Part shown: positions 1-6,378 of the stretch, piece by piece
How positions within the stretch are numbered: position 1 is the stretch's first letter
Layout of the letters: each line of letters begins with the position of its first letter
Assembly: GCA_903921965.1 (NCBI GenBank)
Contig: CAIXSE010000360.1
Coordinates: 1 to 9,983, forward strand
DNA: 9,983 bases
Source: an uncultured Thermoleophilia bacterium
GTDB lineage: Bacteria > Actinomycetota > Thermoleophilia > UBA2241
Direction of reading: 5' to 3'
Made by a program: the position numbers and the translations under genes
Notes under the pieces: model-generated
What the model saw: only the letters and a program-made list of their open reading frames with translations
Told to the model about the DNA's origin: nothing
The model's database searches: none

Positions 1-408
1 CTCGCCGGCGTGCGTGATCGGCGCCCACACGGCGGCGAGCTCGCCCCAGTACTCCATGTCCTGGAACCCCGAGGTCGCCGCGTCCACGGCGTCGTCGGGG
101 TAGGAGATGACGACCTCGCGCTCGCGGACCACCTTGAGGAAGTCGGGGATCTCCTGCAGCGCGTGGACCTCGCCGACCCACTCGCGGTCGCGCGGCGTGA
201 GCCCGCGGGACCAGATGGCGAGGGCGCGCAGGGAGTCGCGCTCGGGGAGGTAGTCGTAGATGCAGCACTCGTAGCAGTGGAGCGCCTCGGCGATCTGCTC
301 CGCGAGCACCGCCAGGGTGTCGCTGAGGACGTCGTCGGCGAACGCGCTCGAGGCGATCGCGAAGCCGCTGGCGGCGATGTGGGTGTCGTGTCCGCGTCTC
401 ATGGTCAT
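1..408 (-). CDS. GAF-domain protein, 5' part only (runs off the left edge)
   Basis: The minus strand reads open from position 408 to the window edge (136 codons, no stop). An in-frame TGA lies directly before the ATG at 408, and a second in-frame ATG follows at 402, so the N-terminus is fixed to one of these two. From about residue 20 the protein looks like a GAF sensory domain: a helix with LAVLAEQIAEALHCYECCIY, then a strand-turn pattern with YLPERDSLRALAIW and later EVVISYPDD. This is the usual layout of GAF domains that bind small ligands or act as dimerisation modules before an output domain. Two adjacent cysteines (ECC) sit in the first core strand. The output domain lies outside the window, so kinase, cyclase or phosphodiesterase activity cannot be told. 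No strong Shine-Dalgarno is seen. It follows the VWA gene on the same strand after an 89-bp gap that holds an inverted repeat, so it may have its own control. Confidence 0.75.
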   Translation of the reverse strand, partial: MTMRRGHDTHIAASGFAIASSAFADDVLSDTLAVLAEQIAEALHCYECCIYDYLPERDSLRALAIWSRGLTPRDREWVGEVHALQEIPDFLKVVREREVVISYPDDAVDAATSGFQDMEYWGELAAVWAPITHAGE

Positions 409-448
409 TCACCGGTAGGGTCGGCTGAAGTGACCTGTCGGTTCATGG

Positions 449-472
449 AACGTTCGTCGTGGAACGAACGTT
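449..472. promoter_or_regulatory. 24-bp inverted repeat, candidate operator upstream of the GAF gene
   Basis: Perfect 9-bp arms AACGTTCGT (449-457) and ACGAACGTT (464-472) flank a 6-bp spacer, centred about 50 bp upstream of the GAF gene's ATG. The arm and its surroundings are clearly less GC-rich than the rest of the window, so chance GC complementarity is a poor explanation. No T-run follows in the minus direction, which argues against an intrinsic terminator for the VWA gene. Size and symmetry suit a dimeric repressor site of the TetR or GntR kind; which protein binds is unknown. Confidence 0.5.
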
Positions 473-497
473 TATGTCCCCTGCCGATACGTGTTTG

Positions 498-1706
498 TTA
501 GTAGCGGACCATGAGCTTCTTCGTGGCCGCGGTGAGGCCGTCCACCGTGAGCTCGAACATGGGGAAGACCTCGCGCACCTTGCGGATGGTCACGCTGCCG
601 TAGGCGTGCTCCCAGTCGCGCTCCGGGATCGTGTTGAGCCACACCGAGTGGTCGAAGTGGCGGCGGAGGCGCCTGAGCCACTCGATGCCGGGCTCGTCGT
701 TGCCGTAGCCCCACCAGATGATGCCGTCGCGGGCCGTGAGCTCGCTGGGGGCCATCGCGGCGTCGCCCACGAGGATGAGCTTGTAGTCGCCGGGCAGCTC
801 CTGGAGCACGCGCCGCGTGGAGACCGCCTCGGAGGTCGTCATGCGCGTGCTCGTGTACAGCCAGTCGTAGACGCAGTTGTGGAAGTAGTAGTACCGCAGG
901 TCCTTGAAGTGGCTGCTGCGGTTGACGGCGCTGAAGAGCTGGCTGCAGAGGCGGATGTACGGGTGCATCGATCCGCCGACATCCATCAGCAGGATGACCT
1001 TGACGGCGTTCCTGCGGCTCTTCCGCCAGACGAGGCTGAGACGGCCGGCGTTGGAGGCCGTCTCCTCGATGGTCTCGTCGAGGTCGAGCTCGTCGGGCAC
1101 GCCCTCGTTGCGCGAGCTCAGCCGGCGCAGGCGCCGCAGGGCGAGCTCGAACTGCCGCACGCCGACCTCCTGGTCGGTGCGGTAGCCGCGGTAGCGGCGC
1201 TCGCCGGCCACCTTCACGGCGGACCTGCTGCGGCTCTCGCCGCCGACGCGGATGCCGCCGGGGTGGAAGCCGGAGTGGCCGAAGGGGCTGGTGCCGCCGG
1301 TGCCCACCCAGTAGCTGCCGCCGTGGTGGGCCTCGGTCTGCTCGAGGAGCCGCTCTTCGAACATGCGCTTCAGCTCGTCGAGGTCGAGGTCCTCGAGGAG
1401 TGCCGCCAGCCGGCGGCGGTCGTCCTCGCCGAGGCCCGGCATCGAGAGGGGGTCGGAGAGCCAGTCCCAGACCTCGTCCTGGATCGCGACGGGCGCCTCG
1501 ATGCCCTGGAACATGGCGGCGAACGCCTGGTCGTACTGGTCGAAGTAGGCCTCTGACTTGACCAGGACACTGCGTGCGACCGCGTAGAACCCGTCCAGAC
1601 CCGGGGACGCGAGGCCCAGGGCGAGCGCCCGCATGAGGGCGAGCCACTCGGTGACCGTGACCGGGACGCCGTAGGCGCGGAGCAGGAAGAAGAAGTCGGT
1701 GAACAC
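498..1706 (-). CDS. CoxE-type VWA domain protein, partner of the MoxR ATPase
   Basis: A 402-residue protein starting at GTG 1706, only 4 nt after the stop of the microprotein gene, which suggests translational coupling. The N-terminal half (about 1-200) is helical and charged, with a Gly-rich stretch at about 129-156. The C-terminal half is a von Willebrand factor A fold: the MIDAS-like strand reads LLMDVGGSM (D242, S246) and a later LVGDAAM carries D315. The first serine of the usual DxSxS is glycine here (DVGGS), a form I associate with this CoxE-like family. VWA proteins of this group work with MoxR AAA+ ATPases; in carboxydotrophs the CoxD/CoxE pair helps mature the Mo-Cu site of CO dehydrogenase. 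No CO dehydrogenase subunits appear here, so I infer a chaperone or metal-loading role with an unknown client. It is probably cytoplasmic, as no signal peptide or membrane segment is seen. Confidence 0.9.
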   Translation of the reverse strand: MFTDFFFLLRAYGVPVTVTEWLALMRALALGLASPGLDGFYAVARSVLVKSEAYFDQYDQAFAAMFQGIEAPVAIQDEVWDWLSDPLSMPGLGEDDRRRLAALLEDLDLDELKRMFEERLLEQTEAHHGGSYWVGTGGTSPFGHSGFHPGGIRVGGESRSRSAVKVAGERRYRGYRTDQEVGVRQFELALRRLRRLSSRNEGVPDELDLDETIEETASNAGRLSLVWRKSRRNAVKVILLMDVGGSMHPYIRLCSQLFSAVNRSSHFKDLRYYYFHNCVYDWLYTSTRMTTSEAVSTRRVLQELPGDYKLILVGDAAMAPSELTARDGIIWWGYGNDEPGIEWLRRLRRHFDHSVWLNTIPERDWEHAYGSVTIRKVREVFPMFELTVDGLTAATKKLMVRY

Positions 1707-1710
1707 GGCC

Positions 1711-1824
1711 TCAGCGGTCGCGGAGCTGCCTGAGCACGCGACGGATGGCGAAGACGAGCATCACGACGAGGACGGCGACGATGACGATCGCCGCGACGAG
1801 CTCGAACGAGCCGGTGACGGGCAC
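1711..1824 (-). CDS. 37-residue single-pass membrane microprotein between moxR-like and VWA genes
   Basis: A short minus-strand frame from GTG 1824 to TGA 1711-1713. It has one of the best ribosome binding sites in the window: GGAGG (1830-1834) 5 nt before the GTG. The product has a short N-terminus with Glu at 8, a continuous hydrophobic stretch of Ile, Val, Leu and Ala from about residue 9 to 27, and a basic tail with five Arg in the last ten residues (RRVLRQLRDR). By the positive-inside rule the tail should be cytoplasmic. It begins 45 nt after the MoxR stop and ends 4 nt before the VWA start, so it is very likely co-translated with both. I recognise no family. I infer a membrane anchor or adaptor for the MoxR-VWA pair. 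Its size means automatic annotation often misses it. Confidence 0.72.
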   Translation of the reverse strand: MPVTGSFELVAAIVIVAVLVVMLVFAIRRVLRQLRDR

Positions 1825-1829
1825 TGGTG

Positions 1830-1834
1830 CCTCC
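1830..1834 (-). promoter_or_regulatory. Shine-Dalgarno GGAGG that decides the microprotein start
   Basis: On the minus strand GGAGG is followed by CACCA and then GTG. It supports the short reading frame as a real gene. Upstream the same frame runs back to the MoxR stop with no other convincing start signal. Confidence 0.7.
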
Positions 1835-1869
1835 GCGGCGCCGGGCCTGCTACAGGGCGGCAGGGCACG

Positions 1870-2736
1870 TCATCGTGCCGCCCCAAAGCCCGTCTGCGTC
1901 GGCTTTTGCCGCCGGCCGCCGGCCAGGGCGCGCTGCGCCACGTCCACGTCGTGGTCCTTCTTGAGGAGCACGCCCATGAACGGCAGGCGCGCGGCGATGA
2001 CCTGCGGGTCGACGCCGCCGCGCGCCAGCGCCTGCACCCAGTCGATGAGCTCGCTGGTGCTGGGCTTCTTCTGCAGGCCGGGCACGTCGCGCAGCCAGTA
2101 GAAGGCCTGGATCGCCAGTTCGAGCAGCTTGCCGTCGAGGTCCGGGACGTGGACGCGGACGATGCGCTCCATCATCCCGGCGTCGGGGAACTCGATGTAG
2201 TGGAAGACGCAGCGCCGAAGGAAGGCGTCGGGCAGCTCCTTCTCCGCGTTGGACGTGATGAGCACGATGGGCCGGTGCACGGCCTGCACGTCCTCACGGG
2301 TCTCGGGGATGTGGAACTCCATGCGGTCGAGCTCCCACAGCAGGTCGTTGGGGAACTCGAGGTCTGCCTTGTCGATCTCGTCGATGAGCAGCACGACCCG
2401 CTCGGGGCTGCGGAACGACTCGCCCAGCCTGCCGAGCTTGATGTACCGGGCGATGTCGCTCACGTCGCGGTCGCCGAACTGCCCGTCGTACAGCCGCTGG
2501 ACGGTGTCGTAGACGTAGAGGCCGTCCTGGGCCTTCGTCGTGGACTTGATGTTCCAGACGACGAGCGGCATGTCCAGGCCGACGGCGATGCTCTGCGCGA
2601 GCATGGTCTTGCCGGTGCCCGGCTCGCCCTTGATGAGCAGCGGGCGGCCGAGCTGGACGGCCACGTTGACGGTCTGCATGAGCTCGGGCGCGGCGATGTA
2701 GTCGCTCGTGCCGGAGTAGGAGAAGGACTGGCTCAT
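1870..2736 (-). CDS. MoxR-type AAA+ ATPase (CoxD-like)
   Basis: A 288-residue protein from ATG 2736. Walker A is GEPGTGKT (37-44), Walker B is VVLLIDEID (114-122), sensor 1 lies around LITSNAEKELPDA (159-171), and the pair R174/R175 is the likely arginine finger. Length and motifs fit the MoxR branch of AAA+ ATPases, hexameric ATP-driven remodelling chaperones that act with a VWA protein to activate or metallate a client enzyme. The VWA partner lies downstream on the same strand, separated only by the microprotein gene. The last 20 or so residues are basic and Gly-rich, probably disordered. The Shine-Dalgarno is weak, so the start rests on the alignment-like N-terminus and on the possible promoter 56-64 bp upstream. 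The client is unknown: no molybdenum enzyme, dehydrogenase or nitric-oxide reductase gene is in view. Confidence 0.93.
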   Translation of the reverse strand: MSQSFSYSGTSDYIAAPELMQTVNVAVQLGRPLLIKGEPGTGKTMLAQSIAVGLDMPLVVWNIKSTTKAQDGLYVYDTVQRLYDGQFGDRDVSDIARYIKLGRLGESFRSPERVVLLIDEIDKADLEFPNDLLWELDRMEFHIPETREDVQAVHRPIVLITSNAEKELPDAFLRRCVFHYIEFPDAGMMERIVRVHVPDLDGKLLELAIQAFYWLRDVPGLQKKPSTSELIDWVQALARGGVDPQVIAARLPFMGVLLKKDHDVDVAQRALAGGRRQKPTQTGFGAAR

Positions 2737-2791
2737 GGCGTGCGCTTTCGCTCGGCTGGACACGGCGGGGGGCCGGAGCGGCACCCGACGG

Positions 2792-2800
2792 AGTCTATCA
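2792..2800 (-). promoter_or_regulatory. Candidate extended minus-10 promoter of the MoxR-microprotein-VWA unit
   Basis: The minus strand reads TGATAGACT, an extended minus-10 (TGn plus TAGACT), in the 110-bp gap between the CBS and MoxR genes. Transcription would start near 2785, giving a leader of about 49 nt. No good minus-35 is visible, as expected for extended minus-10 promoters. The same TGn form recurs at three other gene starts in this window, which strengthens the call. Confidence 0.4.
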
Positions 2801-2846
2801 GAGAGGGCCCGCCACCGGCCCCGCCGCGCCCGTCCTCGAGCCCGGT

Positions 2847-4703
2847 TCACTCCTCCGCACGCGGGAACCTCTTGCGCGCCGCGGCGAGCTCGCGCAGTGT
2901 CTCCTGCAGGTTCGCGCGGGTGAGCGGCCGCAGGGTGGAGGTGTCGAGGACGTTGTCGGGCCGGCGGCCTTCGCGCACGGCCCGCGCGTGGTGCTCGAGC
3001 TGGATCTTCGTCACGTTCAGGAAGGCCTCGCGCAGCGTCGTCTCGCACTCGTGCGTCTGCGCGTCGATCTCGCACACCGCCGAGAAGCGTTCCAGCGTGC
3101 CCTGCAGCACGATGCCGCGCGCCAGGGCCTGGTAGCGGGCCTGGTTCTGGATGGGGATGAGGCACTGCTTCTTGATGTCGAGGTAGCCCTCGAGCCGCTG
3201 CAGGAACCCGAGCGGCAGGCGGATCCTCTCGCCGAGCTGTTCGAGACCGCGGAGGAAGGCGGGGTGCTCGGGCACGGTACGCATGATGTCGGTGAGCGCC
3301 TCGTCCACGAAGAGCTCGCCGGCGACCCGGCGGTAGTCGAAGCACACGCTGGCGCGCGCCATCCTGTCGAGGTCGCGCCCCTCGAGGACGAACTCGAAGA
3401 TGCGCTTCCACTGGCTCAGCGTCGTGCGCCACTGCGGCGTACGGGCCAGCACGCCGTGCGGATCGGCCGGGAACCCGCACCGGGACAGGCCGCGGTTCAC
3501 GTCTTCGGCGAGGAGGCGGAAGTACTCGGGCGCGGCCGGGTCGTCGGTGTCGGCGTAGGCGAGGCCGTTGTCCTGGTCCGAGGCGAGCGTGAGCTCGCTG
3601 CGGGCGGCGCTGCCGAAGGCGAGCCACGCGTAGGGCACCGGGGGCTCGCCGAGCCGCTCGGTGGCCAGTTCCAGCAGCCGGGCGGTGATGGAGTCGGCCA
3701 GCACCGTGAGCACGCGCGTCAGCGACGGCCCGTCGAGGTGCGCGTCCAGGAGGTCCAGGAACAGCTTGGGGATGTCTCCGGCGACGGCGACCAGCTCGTC
3801 TTCGTCGGCCGCCCACTGGATCGACCGGCGCAGCGCGAACGGGCTGCGGCCCTCGAGACTCATGAGGTTGCTGGCGGAGACGATGCCGATCACGGTGCCC
3901 TCGGGGTTCAGCACCGGCAGGTGGTTCACGCCGGCGGACATCATCGCGATGCTGGCCTCCGGGGCCAGCGTCTCGCTGCCGATGGTGTGCACCGGCGTGC
4001 TCATGATGGTGGTGACGGGGGCGTCGCGCGAGACGTTGCCGCGCACGACCTTGTCGCGCATGTCGAGGTCTGTGACGATGCCGAGCCCGCCGGCGGTGCG
4101 CACGAGGATGCACGAGCGTCCGCCCGCGTGCATGATCGCGGCGGCCTCGCGGATCGTCGTGTCCGGCTCGCAGAACAGCGGCGTGCTGCGCACCACGGCG
4201 GTGACCGGCAGGGTGCGCACCTCGGGCAGCGCGCTCATCGAGCGCGCGGCCTGGATCAGCCGCTCGCGCTGGTTCGCGGCCAGCCAGCGCACCCCCTTGG
4301 GGTGACAGAGCAGGCCCAGGGCGACGTCCTGCGGGATGCAGTAGAGCAGCGTGTCGCTGCGGGCCTGCACGGTGAACTCCGGCGGCAGGCCGGTGAGCAG
4401 GGTCGGGTGGCCGAACACCTCGCCGCTGCCGACCATGGCGACCAGCACGTCGGAGCGGGTGAGCTCCATGGTCCCCTCGCGCACCACGTAGAGGTGCGTG
4501 CCCGGCGGGCCGCCCTCCACCAGGACCGCTTCGCCGGCGGGCACCCGGCGGAGGGTCACCGACGCCGCGACGGCCCGGAGCTCCCCGGCCTCGAGCGACG
4601 CGAACGGCTCGAGGCCCCTCAGGAAGCGGGCGGCCGCCTCGACGCCCGCCCGGCCGTCGTCCGTGCGCACCTCGTCCTCGTCCGCGTCCACCGGCGGCGC
4701 CAC
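2847..4703 (-). CDS. Cyclic-nucleotide-binding, CBS and DUF294 nucleotidyltransferase-like signalling protein
   Basis: A 618-residue, three-part protein. Residues about 25-150 form a cNMP-binding (CAP-like) domain, with the strand-turn core LYVVREGTMEL and GSGEVFGHP. Two CBS motifs follow at about 166-220 and 229-285 (GIVTDLDMRD; GIVSASNLM), which in other proteins bind adenosine nucleotides. The C-terminal part is DUF294: a nucleotidyltransferase-like core with GSAARSELTLASDQDN (364-379; acidic residues D376 and D378) and a helical DUF294 C-terminal domain to about 610. The nucleotidyltransferase resembles the GlnD/PII-uridylyltransferase fold, so a nucleotide-transfer role on a protein is plausible but unproven. 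The GTG at 4703 is 1 nt after the preceding stop. A GTG at 4691 has the better Shine-Dalgarno (GAGGTGG 7-8 nt upstream) and may be the true start. It is tightly coupled to TIM-barrel gene B, hinting that it senses the state of that pathway. Confidence 0.92.
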   Translation of the reverse strand: MAPPVDADEDEVRTDDGRAGVEAAARFLRGLEPFASLEAGELRAVAASVTLRRVPAGEAVLVEGGPPGTHLYVVREGTMELTRSDVLVAMVGSGEVFGHPTLLTGLPPEFTVQARSDTLLYCIPQDVALGLLCHPKGVRWLAANQRERLIQAARSMSALPEVRTLPVTAVVRSTPLFCEPDTTIREAAAIMHAGGRSCILVRTAGGLGIVTDLDMRDKVVRGNVSRDAPVTTIMSTPVHTIGSETLAPEASIAMMSAGVNHLPVLNPEGTVIGIVSASNLMSLEGRSPFALRRSIQWAADEDELVAVAGDIPKLFLDLLDAHLDGPSLTRVLTVLADSITARLLELATERLGEPPVPYAWLAFGSAARSELTLASDQDNGLAYADTDDPAAPEYFRLLAEDVNRGLSRCGFPADPHGVLARTPQWRTTLSQWKRIFEFVLEGRDLDRMARASVCFDYRRVAGELFVDEALTDIMRTVPEHPAFLRGLEQLGERIRLPLGFLQRLEGYLDIKKQCLIPIQNQARYQALARGIVLQGTLERFSAVCEIDAQTHECETTLREAFLNVTKIQLEHHARAVREGRRPDNVLDTSTLRPLTRANLQETLRELAAARKRFPRAEE

Positions 4704-4704
4704 C

Positions 4705-5481
4705 TCACAGCTCGCACTGGGTGAGCAGGCCGCGCTCTTTGAGGTAGTCGAAGCTCTGCTGTACCTCGTCCTCGTTCTTGTGCTCGAGGATGATCGTGGC
4801 GCCGATCTCGCGAGCCACGGAGATGACGTTGGCAGCGTCCACGACCCCGGTGCCGCAGGGGTCGTGCAGATCGCCGCCGTGGATGCCCTTGTTGTCGTGC
4901 AGGTGCACGTGGCGGATCGGCAGGTCGCGGCGCTCGAGCCAGACGTCCAGGGTCTCGGTGATCGCGGCGTGGCCGGCGTCGAAGGCGATGTGCAGCCCCG
5001 CGATGTCCAGGTCGTCGGGGGCGACGAAGTGAGAGTGCCGCGCGAACGGGAGGTTCTCGATGGCGATGGGCATGCCGTACTCCTCCTGCAGGGCGGTGAG
5101 CTGCTCGCAGGCCTTCTGCATGGTGGCGACGGTGCGCTGGCTGCGGACCCGCGGCTTGCGCTGCACGTCGGGGTGCATGACGTAGAGACCGCAGCCCAGC
5201 TCGGCGGCGATGGCGATGTGCCGCTTGTGCACCTCCATGGCCGCCTTGTGGCGCGACGCCCAGCGGCTGCCCAGCTCGAAGTGCTCGAAGGGCCCGTGCA
5301 CGCTGAAGGGCAGGCCGGCCAGGCCTATGACCCGCGCGTTGGCCGGCTCGAGGATGGAGTGCCGGCCCATCGAGAGGATCTCCGCGAAGGCCGTGAGCTC
5401 CGCGATGCGCAGCAGGGCGGAGCCGAGCGACAAGCTCATGTACGCGCCCGTGGACACACCGACGTGCGAGATGCACTCCAT
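4705..5481 (-). CDS. TIM-barrel sugar phosphate isomerase/epimerase-like protein B
   Basis: A 258-residue member of the xylose isomerase-like / AP endonuclease 2 TIM-barrel superfamily. Likely metal and active-site residues are seen at H62 (VHGPF), H103 (MHPD), E142 (IENLP), D168 and H171 (FDAGH), H193/H195 (HVHLHD) and E233 (ILEHK). Such proteins are metal-dependent isomerases or epimerases of sugars and polyols, or endonuclease IV-like nucleases; the substrate cannot be told. I chose ATG 5481 over ATG 5499 because a minus-10 element ends 6 nt upstream, and because this start lines up exactly with paralogue A: 30 of the first 65 residues are identical without a gap. It lies 1 nt from the CBS/DUF294 gene. 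The neighbouring paralogue upstream suggests a tandem duplication followed by divergence. Confidence 0.88.
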   Translation of the reverse strand: MECISHVGVSTGAYMSLSLGSALLRIAELTAFAEILSMGRHSILEPANARVIGLAGLPFSVHGPFEHFELGSRWASRHKAAMEVHKRHIAIAAELGCGLYVMHPDVQRKPRVRSQRTVATMQKACEQLTALQEEYGMPIAIENLPFARHSHFVAPDDLDIAGLHIAFDAGHAAITETLDVWLERRDLPIRHVHLHDNKGIHGGDLHDPCGTGVVDAANVISVAREIGATIILEHKNEDEVQQSFDYLKERGLLTQCEL

Positions 5482-5487
5482 GCCGCG

Positions 5488-5496
5488 AGTATGGCA
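5488..5496 (-). promoter_or_regulatory. Extended minus-10 promoter of TIM-barrel gene B (leaderless start)
   Basis: The minus strand reads TGCCATACT, then CGCGGC, then ATG. The box ends 7 bases before the A of ATG, so the transcript should start at or next to the start codon. There is no Shine-Dalgarno before this ATG, which fits a leaderless mRNA. The same nine bases precede TIM-barrel gene A. No clear minus-35 is seen. Confidence 0.55.
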
Positions 5497-5554
5497 CATG
5501 CGTGCGGCGTGACGCGCGCGAGCGTCCCCGGCTCCGGGCGGGCCGCCGGCGGCG

Positions 5555-5572
5555 GCGGCGGTTGGCCGCCGC
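5555..5572 (-). terminator. GC-rich stem-loop directly after TIM-barrel gene A
   Basis: GCGGCGG (minus strand, after the stop) pairs perfectly with CCGCCGC across the 4-nt loop CCAA, and the hairpin begins at the base next to the TGA. More GCC repeats follow. There is no T-run, so it may be a U-less terminator or a 3'-end stabiliser. The region is GC-repetitive, so chance pairing is possible. Confidence 0.4.
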
Positions 5573-6343
5573 TCAGGCGAGAAGGCCGCTCCGCCGAAGG
5601 TGGTCCACGCTGGCGACGACGTGCTCGTGCCGTGCGTGCTCGAGCACGACCGACGCGCCGGCGGCCCGTGCCACGGCCAGCACCGCGGCCGCGTCCACGA
5701 CGCCGGCGCCCACCGGGAGGTGCGGGTCGGCGTCGTCGCCGGCCCCGGCGTTGGAGTGCAGGTGGACGTGCCGCAGCGTCGCCTGCGGGTCGGCGAGCCA
5801 GGTGTCGAGACAGCCGGTGATGCTGGCGTGGCCGACGTCCAGGAGCAGGCCGAGGCCCTGCAGGTCGAGGTCGCCCGGGTGCGTGAAGTGCGAGTGCCCG
5901 GCGCCCGGCATGTTCTCGACGACGACCTCGACGCCGGACTCGTCCTGCAGCCGCAGGAGCTCGGCGAAGGCCTCCCCGAGCGCGGCGGCGACGCGGGCGT
6001 CGCGCGGGGCGTCGTCGTCCGGCCGCCAGTCGGGGTGCACCACGTACAGCCGTGCGCCGATCTCGGCGCTGGCCTGCAGGTGGCGGCGGTGCTCGTCGAG
6101 CGCCTCCCGCCGCCGGGCCGGGTCCACGTCGGCGATGCCGATGTAGCCGAACGGCCCGTGCACGGTGTAGTCGAGACCGGCGTCGCGGCAGGCGCGCCGG
6201 TTGCGCTCGCTCAGCAGCGTGTGGAGGCCGAAGGAGCGGATCTCCGCGGAAGGCGCGAGCTCGGCGATGCGCGCCAGCGTGGGCGCGAGCATGTCGCCCG
6301 CGTACGCGCTCGTGGAGATGCCGATGTCGGGGAGGCCGGGCAC
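5573..6343 (-). CDS. TIM-barrel sugar phosphate isomerase/epimerase-like protein A
   Basis: A 256-residue paralogue of protein B. It keeps the same pattern: H62 (VHGPF), H103 (VHPDW), E143 (VVENMP), D169 and H172 (LLDVGH), H194/H196 (HVHLH) and E235 (VVLEH), so it should be an active metal-dependent barrel enzyme. After HVHLH the residue is Ser, whereas B has Asp, which may mark different substrates. The open frame runs upstream to 6481, but I chose GTG 6343: a minus-10 box lies 8 nt upstream, the N-terminus then matches B residue for residue (MPGLPDIGISTSAY against MECISHVGVSTGAY), and a longer form would overlap the divergent gene's promoter. The upstream extension is Pro, Arg and Ala-rich with no family likeness. 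It is the first gene of the leftward set. Confidence 0.86.
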   Translation of the reverse strand: MPGLPDIGISTSAYAGDMLAPTLARIAELAPSAEIRSFGLHTLLSERNRRACRDAGLDYTVHGPFGYIGIADVDPARRREALDEHRRHLQASAEIGARLYVVHPDWRPDDDAPRDARVAAALGEAFAELLRLQDESGVEVVVENMPGAGHSHFTHPGDLDLQGLGLLLDVGHASITGCLDTWLADPQATLRHVHLHSNAGAGDDADPHLPVGAGVVDAAAVLAVARAAGASVVLEHARHEHVVASVDHLRRSGLLA

Positions 6344-6351
6344 GGGGCACC

Positions 6352-6360
6352 AGTATGGCA
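6352..6360 (-). promoter_or_regulatory. Extended minus-10 promoter of TIM-barrel gene A (leaderless start)
   Basis: The minus strand reads TGCCATACT, then eight bases, then GTG at 6343. This is the same nine-base element, at nearly the same distance, as before TIM-barrel gene B. It implies a leaderless or near-leaderless transcript. No Shine-Dalgarno precedes the GTG. Confidence 0.55.
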
Positions 6361-6378
6361 GAGGGCCGCACGGCGCGC

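Noticed and set aside
469..476. Possible minus-10 box CATAAA (minus strand) for the GAF gene inside the inverted repeat
   Set aside because: No minus-35 or TGn extension fits it, and the position is only suggestive, so I did not list it as a promoter.
2805..2821. GGGCC/GGCCC hairpin after the CBS gene as a terminator
   Set aside because: The stem is only 5 bp, the loop 7, and no T-run follows; too weak in a GC-rich background.
1870..4113. One continuous 747-codon minus-strand frame covering MoxR and part of the CBS gene
   Set aside because: Only the last 289 codons (from ATG 2736) look like protein. The upstream part is Arg, Ala, Pro and His-rich shadow sequence, and the CBS/DUF294 domains are read in another frame there.
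459..4724. Long plus-strand frames opposite the VWA, MoxR and CBS genes (459-1556, 1699-3135, 2988-4724)
   Set aside because: These show Ala/Val/Glu/His-rich composition without domains, and the opposite strand carries clear families.
5482..5499. ATG 5499 as start of TIM-barrel gene B
   Set aside because: It lies upstream of the minus-10 element and adds six residues absent from the paralogue; it has no Shine-Dalgarno either.
5541..5562. (GCC)n-like trinucleotide run as a microsatellite or phase-variable repeat
   Set aside because: It is short, imperfect and between genes; it is better read as part of the hairpin and GC background.
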